Assembly: GCF_002778325.1 (NCBI RefSeq)
Contig: NZ_NESI01000001.1
Span: forward strand, 186,001-250,000
Origin: Limnohabitans sp. B9-3
GTDB lineage: Bacteria; Pseudomonadota; Gammaproteobacteria; Burkholderiales; Burkholderiaceae_C
DNA length: 64,000 nt
Direction: 5' to 3'
This document shows, in pieces, positions 19,301 to 29,080 of the stretch (its first letter is position 1; the number at the start of each line of letters is the position of its first letter). The position numbers were made by a program, and so were the translations under genes. The notes beneath the pieces are model-generated. The model was not told the origin of the DNA, did not search any database, and was given only the letters and a program-made list of their open reading frames with translations.

Positions 19301-20602
19301 TCAAACCAAAGCCACTTCAGCGGCGCGTTTCCAGCACATCTGGGCACGCGCCGTTTCTTCTTTGTGCTCAGCCAACAGAGCCAAGGTGCGCCAAGCTTGA
19401 CGCTGCATTTCAGGCTCTGACAACTGAGGCGCTGCCTGCTCCAGCATTTGCTGCGCTTTACCCCACAGCGCGTGGTGCCAGCACACCATACCCGCCAAAT
19501 ACGACAGCTCCATCCAACGCGGATAAGTTTGACGTGCCCGCTCAATGCTGGCCAGCCACTCCGCATCCGCAGGCTGCGCCACCAACGCACGCGCCAGCAT
19601 GTGCGTCACGCGCAAACGCATGTCTGGCGCGCAACTGTCGGGTTGTTGCACCATGCGGTTCCAAAGCGGGGTCAACCAAGGCATCACCAATCGGGCGTCA
19701 CCACTGAGCTGCAACATGCGCTCTGCAGCGTGCAGCACCACCTCGGGCAAATCGCGCTCTTGACGCTCCAGCCCTTCCCAAGCACGTTGTAATTGGGCGC
19801 TGTCGTGCGCATTGTTCAGGCTGGCCACGGCCAGCTCGCGTAACAAACTGTGCGCAGCAACGCCGGTGAAAGCGCCGTGTTTGGACAGCAAGCGTGCCGT
19901 ATCCAAGGCCTCTTCGAATTTGTGCTCAATGCGCGAGGCCTTGAGGCGCATGCGCAGCGCCAATGTACGACGCGCCGTGCCCATCCGCAAACCGTCCAAC
20001 CAACGCAGCGCTGCAGGCGCATCGCGGTCGCTCAGCGACCAACGGGCTGCGCTGAGTTGCGCCGCCTCCACCACCTCCAACACCGCTTCACTTGTACTGC
20101 CTTGGGCTTCGTCCAACACGGCTTGCAAATGGGTTTCGCGCGCTTCGCGGTCACGCAGAGCTTGCGCACTTTCCGCCGCAATCAAGTGCGACAACACACG
20201 CAACTGCTGCACATGGCGCGGGGCGACATCGTCGGCCGTGCGCGTCTGCGACAGCAAGTCCTCCAAATGCAGCACTTGCTCAGCAGATTTGACCGAACGC
20301 ACATATCGCCCGCTCATCAGCTGTGTCAACCCGTCGAGCAGCATGGCGTGCATGGCGCGCTCTTTTTGCTGCAAGCGCCAGCGTCGCGCTTGGTGCGGCA
20401 ACTCAAACAAAGCTGACAGGGCCCGCAACGCGAAATGCACCACGGTGAAAAACACGACCAACAACAGCAACACCAAATTCATCGACAGATCGACACGGTA
20501 CGGCGACCAAAACACGGTCACCGTGCTGCTGTTACCGCCTGCCAACAACGCCGAAGCCACGGCCACCGCGAACAACGCAATCAACCACAAAGCGGCTCGC
20601 AT
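19301..20602 (-). CDS. hemY: HemY family TPR membrane protein
   Basis: 433-residue inner-membrane protein of the HemY_N family, encoded with heme genes in proteobacteria but without proven enzymatic activity. Two N-terminal transmembrane helices (about 3-22 and 42-62) precede the HemY_N region and TPR-like helices. It is not the Gram-positive protoporphyrinogen oxidase of the same name. It starts 1 bp after hemX. Confidence 0.9.
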   Translation of the reverse strand: MRAALWLIALFAVAVASALLAGGNSSTVTVFWSPYRVDLSMNLVLLLLVVFFTVVHFALRALSALFELPHQARRWRLQQKERAMHAMLLDGLTQLMSGRYVRSVKSAEQVLHLEDLLSQTRTADDVAPRHVQQLRVLSHLIAAESAQALRDREARETHLQAVLDEAQGSTSEAVLEVVEAAQLSAARWSLSDRDAPAALRWLDGLRMGTARRTLALRMRLKASRIEHKFEEALDTARLLSKHGAFTGVAAHSLLRELAVASLNNAHDSAQLQRAWEGLERQERDLPEVVLHAAERMLQLSGDARLVMPWLTPLWNRMVQQPDSCAPDMRLRVTHMLARALVAQPADAEWLASIERARQTYPRWMELSYLAGMVCWHHALWGKAQQMLEQAAPQLSEPEMQRQAWRTLALLAEHKEETARAQMCWKRAAEVALV

Positions 20603-20603
20603 C

Positions 20604-21653
20604 TCAACGCCCCGCTGCAGCTGTGGTGAGTGCGGCTAAGGTGTCATCCACCCGCGGCAACTCCGTTTGCTTGGACTGCGCCTGCACCTCACGGGCTAGC
20701 ACCAAGGTGGCAGCGCCGCTGCGGCTGCTGGTGTCGAAGTACTGCACCAAATCGTCGGTGGCCTGCGCCAAGTCGGAACGCACCACATCGAAGTGGCGGG
20801 CCAGCAAAGCCAAGCGTGCATTCAGCAAACGCAGCTTCAAGTTTTCGCGCACAAAAAAGCTTTGATCGGGGGCCAGCAAGCTGGCTTCGGGGCGATCGAT
20901 ACGACTCACGCGCACCAAGCGGCGCGCGTCGTCCCACACATCGGCCAGCACCTGCTCCCACCAACTCATGCTGATGGCGCGGGCCCATGTGGTCTGCGGC
21001 ACAGGTGCTGGCGCTTTGGGTTTGGGCGCTGCTGCACCCACAGCATTGAGCAAGGGCAAGGTGTCCACCACGCGCACCAGCTCGTCGAGTTTGAACAGCA
21101 GGTTGGGTGTGTCTGCCACCGCCGCTTGTTTGACACGCTCAATATCGCGCGTGACCGCACGCATCAGTGGGGCCAAACGGGGCTGGGCCACTTTGTTCAA
21201 ACGCTGCTCGGCGGAGTTAAGCGCAGCCAGCAACGGCTGCACGCTGCCCGTGAGTTGCGACTGTTGCTGCGCCAAGCGAATGGCCGACTCGATGTCGACC
21301 ACCAAGTTTTCGTCGCGTGAGCGCGACAGGCTTTGCATCAACTCTTCGAGCTGCGTGCGTTGCAGCGCCACTTCGCTGAGCTTGGCATCGGTCACGGCCA
21401 AACGGGCGGCGGTTTCGCGGGCGAGTTCTTCGGCTTGCTTAGAGGCCGCTTTGGCTTCCACAGCTTTGCTGCCGGTGTCGGCACTTTGCAAAGCGAGCTG
21501 CTCTTGAATGCCGTTGAGCTTAGACCACATCAACCCCATACCCACTGCACCGATGATGGCCACCACGCCGACGCCACGCAACAACCAAGGGGTGTCGGCA
21601 ACAGGCTCTGTAGAGGCGGTAATGGAAGGGGGTTCGACGTGCTCTGGCTTCAT
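20604..21653 (-). CDS. hemX: HemX family protein (proteobacterial type)
   Basis: 349-residue membrane protein with one transmembrane helix (about 24-43), a coiled-coil stretch (about 48-115) and a C-terminal periplasmic helical domain. The name is by homology and operon position. Members were once called uroporphyrinogen methyltransferases, but no SAM-binding motif is visible. Its ATG overlaps the hemD stop by 4 bp (ATGA). Confidence 0.88.
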   Translation of the reverse strand: MKPEHVEPPSITASTEPVADTPWLLRGVGVVAIIGAVGMGLMWSKLNGIQEQLALQSADTGSKAVEAKAASKQAEELARETAARLAVTDAKLSEVALQRTQLEELMQSLSRSRDENLVVDIESAIRLAQQQSQLTGSVQPLLAALNSAEQRLNKVAQPRLAPLMRAVTRDIERVKQAAVADTPNLLFKLDELVRVVDTLPLLNAVGAAAPKPKAPAPVPQTTWARAISMSWWEQVLADVWDDARRLVRVSRIDRPEASLLAPDQSFFVRENLKLRLLNARLALLARHFDVVRSDLAQATDDLVQYFDTSSRSGAATLVLAREVQAQSKQTELPRVDDTLAALTTAAAGR

Positions 21654-22489
21654 GCCAGTGATTCTAATGAGGCCACCACGTCAGCCACCAAAGGCCGCGC
21701 CGCGTGAACCTCACCAAACCCGATCGCCTGCGCCGATTGCGCAATCCGCGCGTGGGTGGCGATGCAGCGCGTTTGGGCCCAATTTTGCGCGGGCAACAAC
21801 TGTTGCAAATGCGAGATGGCTTGTGAGCTGCTGAAACACCACACACTGCCATCAGACGCTGCTTGTTCGGCCTGCTCGCGTTGTGCTGGCGTCCACACAG
21901 GGGCACTGCGCGCATAAGCAGCGACCCACGACACCGTCACGCCAAGGGCCTGCAACTGCTGGGTCAGCCAATCGCGGCCTGAACCGCCCTTGGCTTGCTC
22001 GGCGGAGGTGTCTTCGTCACTGCCCCGCACGATCAAAACAACGGGTTTTGCAAGTGGGCCAAAAGGGGTGAGTGCTTGCACTTGGGGGGCCACCACGCGC
22101 CACAGCGCTTCAGAATCGAACTGGGCCTCGTGCTCAGGCGGGCTGTCGATGCGCGCAGCGGGAATGCCAGCGTTCAACAAGGCCTTGCGCGTGCCTGGAC
22201 CCGTAGCCCAGCAGCGGGGTCCGTTTGCTGTCGTGAGACGTGTCGCTTGATATGTATCTGCTCCCAAGGCCATGGATGGCTTGGCAAAGAAGTAGCGCAC
22301 AGCTTGTGCACTGACAAACATCACCGCTTGAAAGTTGAGCCACTGCGTCCAAGCCTCTTGCACAGCCTGCGGATCCGCCACGGGCGCGATCTCGATCAAT
22401 GGCAACACCAAGGCCTCATGCCCCGCCGCCTGTAAGGCGCTCACCCACGACGCGGCGTCGCCTGCGGGTCGGGTGATGACCAGACGCAT
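21650..22489 (-). CDS. hemD: uroporphyrinogen-III synthase
   Basis: Closes hydroxymethylbilane to uroporphyrinogen III with inversion of ring D. The 279-residue protein begins MRLVITRPAGDAASWV, the typical HemD opening; SVWCFSSSQAISHL fits the conserved C-terminal-domain motif. The family is poorly conserved, so the assignment leans on position between hemC and hemX. Upstream codons in the same frame read back into hemC and are not part of the gene. Confidence 0.9.
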   Translation of the reverse strand: MRLVITRPAGDAASWVSALQAAGHEALVLPLIEIAPVADPQAVQEAWTQWLNFQAVMFVSAQAVRYFFAKPSMALGADTYQATRLTTANGPRCWATGPGTRKALLNAGIPAARIDSPPEHEAQFDSEALWRVVAPQVQALTPFGPLAKPVVLIVRGSDEDTSAEQAKGGSGRDWLTQQLQALGVTVSWVAAYARSAPVWTPAQREQAEQAASDGSVWCFSSSQAISHLQQLLPAQNWAQTRCIATHARIAQSAQAIGFGEVHAARPLVADVVASLESLA

Positions 22490-22506
22490 GGGCACGACTG
22501 CCCCTA

Positions 22507-23445
22507 TCAGCGCGCGCCTAGGCTTCGCAATTGCGCGGCCACCGCTTCGCCCAATTGACGGGCCAAGTTGTGCGATGCGGGGTCGGTGGGGTCCATGGCC
22601 TGCTGCGTTTGAGCACGCAGCAACACGGGCGCGCCGTCGGGGTCGCCCCAAGCGGCTTGCAGGTGCAGCACACCGTCGGTCAGCGTGGCATGGGCCGCCA
22701 AAGGCATGGAACAGCTGCCACCCATGGCGCGGCTCACGGCACGTTCGGCGGTCACCGTCAGCCAAGAGGCGGCATGGGCCAGAGGGGCCAGGGCTTGGGC
22801 CACATCGTCGCGGTTGCTGCGCACTTCAATGCCCAACGCGCCCTGCCCTGCGGCGGGCAACATCTCAGACGTTTCAAAAATGTGGCGAATGCGCTGGCCC
22901 AAACCCAAACGCTTCAAGCCCGCAGCAGCCAACACAATGCCGTCGTACTGGCCTTCGTCCAGCTTGCGCAAACGGGTGTCGAGGTTGCCGCGCAGGGGCT
23001 CAATTTTCAAATCAGGGCGCAACGCACGCAGCAGCACCGTGCGGCGCAAGCTGGAAGTGCCCACCACCGCGCCTTGCGGCAAATCGTTTAGGTGTGCATA
23101 AGTGGACGATACCCACGCATCGCGCGGGTCCTCGCGCTCCATCACACACGCGAGGTCAAAACCTTCGGGCAAATCCATTGGCACGTCTTTGAGCGAATGC
23201 ACAGCCAAGTTGGCGCGACCTTCTTCCAGCGCCACTTCGAGCTCTTTCACAAACAAGCCCTTGCCACCCACTTTGCTCAATGAGCGGTCCAAGATTTGGT
23301 CGCCCTGCGTGGTCATGCCCAGCAACGACACGCTGTGGCCGAGACCCTGCAACAAGGCTTGGACATGCTCGGCTTGCCACATGGCCAAACGGCTTTCGCG
23401 GGTGGCGATGGTCAGGGAAACGGTGGGTGTGGGGGCAGTGGACAA
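22507..23445 (-). CDS. hemC: porphobilinogen deaminase (hydroxymethylbilane synthase)
   Basis: Polymerises four porphobilinogens into hydroxymethylbilane. Motifs include [19 protein letters not shown] and the dipyrromethane-cofactor Cys in GGSCSMP. No ATG fits. I use TTG at 23445, preceded by CGAGG 7 bp upstream, giving 312 residues; GTG at 23472 is the alternative. The open frame continues 890 bp further into antisense argH, which is a shadow. It is first in hemC-hemD-hemX-hemY. Confidence 0.93.
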   Translation of the reverse strand: MSTAPTPTVSLTIATRESRLAMWQAEHVQALLQGLGHSVSLLGMTTQGDQILDRSLSKVGGKGLFVKELEVALEEGRANLAVHSLKDVPMDLPEGFDLACVMEREDPRDAWVSSTYAHLNDLPQGAVVGTSSLRRTVLLRALRPDLKIEPLRGNLDTRLRKLDEGQYDGIVLAAAGLKRLGLGQRIRHIFETSEMLPAAGQGALGIEVRSNRDDVAQALAPLAHAASWLTVTAERAVSRAMGGSCSMPLAAHATLTDGVLHLQAAWGDPDGAPVLLRAQTQQAMDPTDPASHNLARQLGEAVAAQLRSLGAR

Positions 23446-23550
23446 AACAAAACCTCGCTTTTGTAGGGCCACGTCAGAGGTGGCGAAATCAATTGGACCA
23501 AATGTTAGCAGGCGTTTTAAGAGCCGCCAGCCCGATAAAATCTTCCACCT

Positions 23551-24999
23551 ATGACAAACCAACTCGACAAAAAATCCCAAGCCTGGTCCGCGCTCTTTTC
23601 TGAACCCATGAGCGAGTTGGTCAAGCGCTACACCGCCAGCGTGTTCTTTGACAAGCGCCTGTGGCAAGCTGACATCACCGGCAGCCTGGCCCACGCCGAG
23701 ATGCTGGCCGCGCAAAAGATCATCGGCGCCAGCGACCTGGCCGACATCCAGCGCGGCATGGCGCAAATCACCCAAGAAATCGAATCTGGCGCTTTTGAGT
23801 GGAAGCTCGACCTGGAAGACGTGCACCTGAACATCGAAGCACGCCTGACCCAACTGGTGGGCGACGCGGGCAAGCGCCTGCACACCGGGCGCAGCCGCAA
23901 CGACCAGGTGGCCACCGATGTGCGCCTGTGGTTGCGCAGCGAGATGGACCTGATCATTGACTTGCTGGCCGACCTGCAAAAGTCGCTGGTCGATGTGGCC
24001 GAGCAAAACGTCGAAGTCATCCTGCCGGGCTTCACCCACCTGCAAGTGGCCCAGCCGGTGAGCTTTGCGCACCATTTGCTGGCTTATGTGGAAATGTTCA
24101 GCCGCGATGCCGAGCGCATGGTCGACGTGCGCCGCCGCACCAACCGCCTGCCGCTGGGCAGCGCCGCCTTGGCGGGCACCACCTACCCGCTGGACCGCGA
24201 ACGTGTGGCCCGCACGCTGGGCATGGTCGACGACCAAGGCCACGCGCAGGTTTGCCAAAACAGCTTGGACGGTGTGAGCGACCGCGACTTCGCCATCGAA
24301 TTCACCGCAGCCGCTTCGCTGTGCATGGTGCACATCAGCCGCTTCTCTGAAGAGTTGATTTTGTGGATGAGCCAGAACTTCGGCTTTGTTCGCATTGCCG
24401 ACCGCTTCACCACCGGCTCATCGATCATGCCGCAGAAGAAAAACCCCGATGTGCCCGAGCTGGCACGCGGCAAAACCGGTCGTGTGGTCGGCCACTTGAT
24501 GGGCTTGATCACCTTGATGAAGGGCCAGCCCCTGGCCTACAACAAGGACAACCAGGAAGACAAAGAGCCACTGTTCGACACGGTGGACACGCTCAAAGAC
24601 ACGCTGCGCATCTTCAGCGAAATGGTCGGCGGTCAGGTCAACCCCGCCACGGGCCAAAAAGAAGGCGGCATCACCGTCAACGCCGCCGCCATGGAAGCGG
24701 CCGTGAAAAAAGGCTACGCCACCGCCACCGACTTGGCCGACTACTTGGTGAAAAAAGGATTGCCGTTTCGCGATGCCCACGAAGTGGTGGCCCATGCGGT
24801 CAAGACCGCCCAAGGCTTGGGTGTGGACCTGTCAGAGCTGCCGCTCGAAACCCTGCAAAAGTTCGACAGCCGCATCGAAGCCGATGTGTTTGGTCCGCTC
24901 AGCCTGCAAGGCTCGCTCAACGCCCGCAACACCTTGGGCGGCACCGCGCCTGCGCAGGTGCGGCTGCAGATTGCGCGGCATCGGGTGAGGTTGGCGTAA
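23551..24999 (+). CDS. argH: argininosuccinate lyase
   Basis: Last step of arginine synthesis: argininosuccinate to arginine and fumarate. The 482-residue protein carries the fumarase/aspartase signature [11 protein letters not shown] and [12 protein letters not shown]. It is divergent from hemC with about 105 bp between starts; the ribosome-binding site is weak. Confidence 0.97.
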   Translation: MTNQLDKKSQAWSALFSEPMSELVKRYTASVFFDKRLWQADITGSLAHAEMLAAQKIIGASDLADIQRGMAQITQEIESGAFEWKLDLEDVHLNIEARLTQLVGDAGKRLHTGRSRNDQVATDVRLWLRSEMDLIIDLLADLQKSLVDVAEQNVEVILPGFTHLQVAQPVSFAHHLLAYVEMFSRDAERMVDVRRRTNRLPLGSAALAGTTYPLDRERVARTLGMVDDQGHAQVCQNSLDGVSDRDFAIEFTAAASLCMVHISRFSEELILWMSQNFGFVRIADRFTTGSSIMPQKKNPDVPELARGKTGRVVGHLMGLITLMKGQPLAYNKDNQEDKEPLFDTVDTLKDTLRIFSEMVGGQVNPATGQKEGGITVNAAAMEAAVKKGYATATDLADYLVKKGLPFRDAHEVVAHAVKTAQGLGVDLSELPLETLQKFDSRIEADVFGPLSLQGSLNARNTLGGTAPAQVRLQIARHRVRLA

Positions 25000-25075
25000 C
25001 GCTAATTAAGTGGCTTCTTAAGTTGCAAGCACAGCCACTGTCGTTGTGGCAAGACGTAAATAGGGAGTGTTTTGT

Positions 25076-25327
25076 TCAACCGCCCTGAGTTGGCAGCGGC
25101 AAAGAAGCCTCAATTTTTTGCAAAGCCTTCAACTCCGCACGGTGTGCACCGGTGGCGGAGTCCCAGCTGAACAACTCGGGATGGCGCTGAATCACCTCGC
25201 GAATCAGTTGACTAGATTCGACTTGGCTCAATCCAAACATCTCAGACAGTGCCTGGCGGGTCACGTGGCCGTGCTCTTTGGCCACCTGAACCACCATGCC
25301 AAAATATTGATCAAAATTCTTAGACAT
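25076..25327 (-). CDS. small hypothetical protein, winged-helix-like
   Basis: 83 residues, family not recognised. HGHVTRQALSEMFGLSQVES followed by a second helix and a short hairpin-like segment fits a winged helix-turn-helix (about 18-60), suggesting DNA binding. The start ATG 25327 gives MSKNFDQYF; an extension of 16 residues is open but unsupported. It is convergent with argH and divergent from the lldD-type gene, from which an AT-rich 239-bp spacer separates it. It could regulate that neighbour (inference). Confidence 0.6.
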   Translation of the reverse strand: MSKNFDQYFGMVVQVAKEHGHVTRQALSEMFGLSQVESSQLIREVIQRHPELFSWDSATGAHRAELKALQKIEASLPLPTQGG

Positions 25328-25566
25328 CTTTTTGCTGTGCTTGCTGACGCGGACGCTGGCCCCAAAAAAGGCCAAAACAACGTCTACTCAATTCAAATTA
25401 TTTTATTTGGTTTTCTTAATTTAATCAATTAAGTTAAATTCAATATTACAACGAGTGTGCATCGAATTGGCATTCATAAAAAATTTCACATGCGATGTCG
25501 CAGGCATCACAGGCCAAGCGGTGTTGGGCGGCTAGGATGCGGAGCATCAAATTTGGAGACTTGCCC
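25328..25566. other. AT-rich divergent spacer upstream of lldD-type gene
   Basis: A markedly AT-rich block (about 25383-25450) lies between divergent starts and should hold both promoters. No single -35/-10 pair stands out. GGAG at about 25555 is the ribosome-binding site for the downstream ATG. Confidence 0.45.
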
Positions 25567-26721
25567 ATGCCCGTGATTACCAACATCGAAGACTTACGCG
25601 TTTTGGCGCAAAAACGCGTGCCACGCATGTTTTACGACTATGCCGACTCCGGCAGCTGGACCGAAAGCACCTACAAAGCCAACGAAAGCGATTTCCAAAA
25701 GATCAAGCTGCGTCAACGCGTGGCCGTCAACATGGAAGGCCGCAGCACCGCCGCCCAGATGATTGGTCAAGACGTGGCCATGCCCGTGGCCATCGCACCC
25801 ACCGGTTTGACCGGCATGCAGCACGCTGATGGCGAAATTTTGGCAGCCCGCGCAGCCCGCAAATTTGGCGTGCCCTTCACACTGTCGACCATGAGCATTT
25901 GCTCCATCGAAGACGTGGCGCAACACGCCGGCGAAGGCTTTTGGTTCCAGCTCTACGTCATGAAAGACCGTGGCTTCATTGAGCGCCTGATCGACCGCGC
26001 CAAAGCCGCGAATTGCAAAGCCTTGGTGCTGACGCTCGATTTGCAAATTTTGGGACAGCGCCACAAGGACTTGAAAAACGGCCTGTCAGCGCCGCCTAAA
26101 TTGACCCTCACCAACATCTTGAACATCGCCACCAAGCCTCGCTGGGCCTTGGGCATGCTGGGCACCAAGCGCCGCGAATTCGGCAACATCGTGGGCCATG
26201 TGAGCGGCGTTGAAAACATGAGTTCCCTCTCGTCGTGGACCGCCCAACAGTTTGACCCCGCTCTGAGCTGGGACGATGTGGCATGGATCAAAGAGCGCTG
26301 GGGTGGCAAGCTGATTTTGAAAGGCATTCAAGACGCCGAAGACGCCCGCTTGGCCGTCAAATCAGGGGCAGACGCCTTGATCGTCTCCAACCACGGCGGA
26401 CGTCAACTGGACGGAGCGCAAAGCAGCATCGAAGCGCTACCCGGCATCGTGGCCGAAGTGGGTTCGCAAATTGAAGTGCACATGGACGGCGGCGTGCGCA
26501 GCGGCCAAGACGTGCTCAAGGCCATGGCCTTGGGTGCCAAAGGCACTTACATCGGTCGCTCGTTTTTGTACGGCTTGGGCGCAATGGGCGAAGAAGGCGT
26601 GACCAAAGCCTTGGAAATCATCCACAAAGAGTTGGACTTGTCGATGGCCTTTTGCGGTCGCACACAAATGGGTCAAGTCGATCAATCGATCTTGTTGCCT
26701 GGCACGTTCCCAACGGCTTAA
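25567..26721 (+). CDS. lldD: FMN-dependent L-lactate dehydrogenase / alpha-hydroxyacid oxidase
   Basis: 384-residue flavoprotein that oxidises L-lactate or a related 2-hydroxyacid to the 2-oxoacid. Visible features are YDYADSGSWTE near the N-terminus, WFQLYV, the catalytic His in SNHGGRQLDG, and FMN-phosphate binding in YIGRSFLYGLG. ATG 25567 is chosen for GGAG 8 bp upstream. Exact substrate is uncertain, because Burkholderiales carry several paralogues (lactate, glycolate, mandelate). Confidence 0.85.
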   Translation: MPVITNIEDLRVLAQKRVPRMFYDYADSGSWTESTYKANESDFQKIKLRQRVAVNMEGRSTAAQMIGQDVAMPVAIAPTGLTGMQHADGEILAARAARKFGVPFTLSTMSICSIEDVAQHAGEGFWFQLYVMKDRGFIERLIDRAKAANCKALVLTLDLQILGQRHKDLKNGLSAPPKLTLTNILNIATKPRWALGMLGTKRREFGNIVGHVSGVENMSSLSSWTAQQFDPALSWDDVAWIKERWGGKLILKGIQDAEDARLAVKSGADALIVSNHGGRQLDGAQSSIEALPGIVAEVGSQIEVHMDGGVRSGQDVLKAMALGAKGTYIGRSFLYGLGAMGEEGVTKALEIIHKELDLSMAFCGRTQMGQVDQSILLPGTFPTA

Positions 26722-26770
26722 GCAAACGCATCAACCAGCGCGGCGCCAAGCGCCCCAACTTCGTTGAAAT

Positions 26771-26808
26771 AAAAAAGCTGCACAGCGCCAAACGCGTGCA
26801 GCTTTTTT
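26771..26808. terminator. bidirectional terminator
   Basis: AAAAAAGCTGCAC and GTGCAGCTTTTTT form a 13-bp stem around a 12-nt loop, between the convergent lldD-type and tautomerase genes. Confidence 0.9.
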
Positions 26809-26836
26809 AATGGGTGGTTGACCCGCTGGCTGACCC

Positions 26837-27028
26837 TTAGCTCGTCTTGTTGCTCCACAAAACACCGCCCGTCGACCAATCGTGTTTTTTGATGTCAAAA
26901 AACAAAATATCGACAGCTTCTGGGTTGCTGCCCAAGGTTTTACAGGTGGCTTCGGTCAAAGCCTTCGCCAAATCACGTTTTTGTTCGGGGGTGCGGCCTT
27001 CCATGAGTTCGACGCGGATGGTGGGCAT
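26837..27028 (-). CDS. 4-oxalocrotonate tautomerase family protein
   Basis: 63-residue tautomerase subunit. Pro2, which becomes the N-terminal catalytic base after Met removal, and the PTIRVELMEGRTPEQKRDL opening are diagnostic. The length fits the hexameric short form. No catechol meta-cleavage genes lie nearby, so its role is unknown. It is divergent from dinB. Confidence 0.88.
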   Translation of the reverse strand: MPTIRVELMEGRTPEQKRDLAKALTEATCKTLGSNPEAVDILFFDIKKHDWSTGGVLWSNKTS

Positions 27029-27074
27029 GAGGGTCTCCAGTGGTTAAAAGTGACAGCGATTATGCTTGGCGGTT

Positions 27075-28337
27075 GTGAGTCTTTCTACACCCGCTACCCC
27101 TCTTGTGCGTCGCATTGCGCACCTCGATATGGATGCTTTCTATGCTTCCGTCGAGCTGCTGCGCTACCCCCAGCTCAAAGGCTTGCCCGTGGTGATTGGC
27201 GGCTCTCGCCGGCGCGAAGACGACTTGCTAGGCCGCCTGCGACTGGCCTACCCCGACCAAGCTTGGTCTGCCGAGAATTTGGCTGAGATTCCCCTTGATT
27301 TTTTCCCCCGCCTAACAAGCTACTCCGGTCGCGGCGTGGTCACCACCGCCACCTACGCCGCTCGCCAATTCGGCGTGGGCTCGGCCATGGGCGTCATGAA
27401 AGCAGCGAAGTTGTGCCCAGACGCCATACTTTTGCCGGTGGACTTTGAACAATACCGCCATTACTCGCAACGCTTCAAAGCCATCATCACCGACATTGCG
27501 CCAGTGATGGAGAACCGAGGTGTGGACGAGGTCTACATCGACTTCACCGATGTCCCGGGCGGGCAACGCGAAGGTGGCCGCGTGCTGGCCCGATTGATTC
27601 AAAAAGCCATTTTTGACGATACGGGCCTCACCTGCTCTGTGGGCGTCGCCCCCAACAAACTGCTGGCCAAGATGGCGAGCGAGTTCAACAAGCCCAACGG
27701 CATTTCCATCGTTCAAGCCGACGACTTGCAAACCCTGATCTGGCCCCTGCCCTGCCGCAAAGTCAATGGCATTGGCCCCAAAGCCGAGGCCAAACTGGCA
27801 GCTCAAGGCATACACACCATCGGCGATTTGGCCAACCGTGAACGTTTCTGGTTGATGGAAAACTTCGGCAAAAGTTACGGCGCATGGCTGCACGATGCCG
27901 CCCACGGCCAAGACAACCGGCCCGTAGAAACCAGCAGCGAGCCCGTCAGCCTGAGCCGAGAAACCACCTTTGAGCGAGACCTGCACGCCGTGCGCGACCG
28001 GGAAGCGCTCAGCGCTATCTTCACCCAACTCTGCGAACAAGTGGCGGCCGACTTGCAGCGCAAAGGCTATGTAGGCAAAACCATCGGCATCAAACTGCGC
28101 TACGACAACTTTCAAAGCGTCACACGCGACCACACCGTGGACGCCTATCTCGATTTGGCAACCCCGATTCGACACACCGCGGGCCAACTGCTGAAACGCG
28201 TCGACTTGACTCGCCGTTTGCGCTTGTTGGGCGTGCGCGTCGGCTCGCTGATGCGCAAAGACGAATGGCTGGCTCAGGGCATGCAGGTGCAAAACGTGGC
28301 GCCACAACCACAAACCGAATCCCTCTTCGAAGATTGA
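27075..28337 (+). CDS. dinB: DNA polymerase IV (Y family) with fingers insert
   Basis: Error-prone lesion-bypass polymerase. HLDMDAFYASVE and DEVYIDFTD carry the metal-binding acids; the little-finger domain begins near residue 240. Between VVIGG and GRGVVTTATY there is an insert of about 35 residues not present in Escherichia coli DinB. The C-terminus QTESLFED looks like a clamp-binding motif. No ATG fits: GTG 27075 is used, TTG 27066 is the alternative. The stop touches an operator-like palindrome of the next gene. Confidence 0.92.
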   Translation: MSLSTPATPLVRRIAHLDMDAFYASVELLRYPQLKGLPVVIGGSRRREDDLLGRLRLAYPDQAWSAENLAEIPLDFFPRLTSYSGRGVVTTATYAARQFGVGSAMGVMKAAKLCPDAILLPVDFEQYRHYSQRFKAIITDIAPVMENRGVDEVYIDFTDVPGGQREGGRVLARLIQKAIFDDTGLTCSVGVAPNKLLAKMASEFNKPNGISIVQADDLQTLIWPLPCRKVNGIGPKAEAKLAAQGIHTIGDLANRERFWLMENFGKSYGAWLHDAAHGQDNRPVETSSEPVSLSRETTFERDLHAVRDREALSAIFTQLCEQVAADLQRKGYVGKTIGIKLRYDNFQSVTRDHTVDAYLDLATPIRHTAGQLLKRVDLTRRLRLLGVRVGSLMRKDEWLAQGMQVQNVAPQPQTESLFED

Positions 28338-28384
28338 TTACAAATTTGTAATTTTGACAACTTCAAGTTGTACCGCGTCACAAT
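28337..28384 (+). promoter_or_regulatory. promoter and dyads upstream of the response regulator
   Basis: A perfect 16-bp palindrome, ATTACAAATTTGTAAT (28337-28352), is followed by TTGACA (28354-28359), a second dyad ACAACT-tca-AGTTGT (28357-28371) and CACAAT (28379-28384). The -35/-10 spacing would be 19 bp, longer than standard and typical of activated promoters. A start would fall at or beside the ATG at 28391, and no Shine-Dalgarno is seen, so the mRNA may be leaderless. The first dyad resembles TTACA/TGTAA sites of CopR/CusR-type regulators. Confidence 0.5.
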
Positions 28385-28390
28385 GACAGC

Positions 28391-29074
28391 ATGCATGTGT
28401 TGATGGTTGAAGACGAGCAAAAAATTGCCGATTTTGTGATGTCAGGCTTTAACGCCGCAGGTTTCATCACGCACCACGAAGTCGATGGTTTCAGAGGGCT
28501 GAACACCGCCTTGATTCAACCCTTCGATGCGATCGTGCTCGACGTGAGCCTGCCTTTGATGGACGGCTTCAAGGTACTCAGCGAGATTCGCCGCCATGGT
28601 TTGACCACCCCCATCGTCATTTTGACGGCACGCACCGAACTCAACGACCGGTTGACGGCGTTTGAACTAGGGGCCGACGATTACTTGCCCAAACCGTTCT
28701 TCATTGAAGAGTTGATCATTCGGTTGAAGACCCTGATCAACCGCACATCAGGCCAATTGGAAAAAACCATCCACCACCAAGGCCTGACGCTCGACCGTTT
28801 CTCACGCATCGCAACATGGGGGGGGCGCAGTGCCACGCTGACACAACGCGAGTTTGTGCTGCTGGAGTGCTTGATGCTCTCGCCAGGACAAATCTTCACC
28901 CGCCAGAAAATTCTCAACCGAGTTTGGAACGTGGACTTTGACCCAGGCACCAATGTGGTGGACGTGTGCATACAGCGTTTGCGCAAAAAGCTGACGGGCC
29001 CAAACTCAAGCTGCGATGACGTATTTCCTATTGAAACCATTCGTGGTGTGGGCTATCGATTGAAAAAACATTGA
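28391..29074 (+). CDS. OmpR-family response regulator
   Basis: 227-residue two-component regulator. The receiver domain (1-120) has acidic Glu7/Asp8, phospho-acceptor Asp51 (VLDVSLPLMDG) and the Lys in PKPF. The C-terminal winged helix (about 130-225) ends in IRGVGYRLKK. Overall it resembles the CusR/CopR/TctD branch, but the signal is unknown. It is followed after 6 bp by its likely kinase. Confidence 0.93.
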   Translation: MHVLMVEDEQKIADFVMSGFNAAGFITHHEVDGFRGLNTALIQPFDAIVLDVSLPLMDGFKVLSEIRRHGLTTPIVILTARTELNDRLTAFELGADDYLPKPFFIEELIIRLKTLINRTSGQLEKTIHHQGLTLDRFSRIATWGGRSATLTQREFVLLECLMLSPGQIFTRQKILNRVWNVDFDPGTNVVDVCIQRLRKKLTGPNSSCDDVFPIETIRGVGYRLKKH

Positions 29075-29080
29075 GGCACC

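Noticed and set aside
23446-24333. 296-codon upstream extension of hemC
   Set aside because: It is antisense to argH; HemC family length and the TRESRLA motif place the start near 23445.
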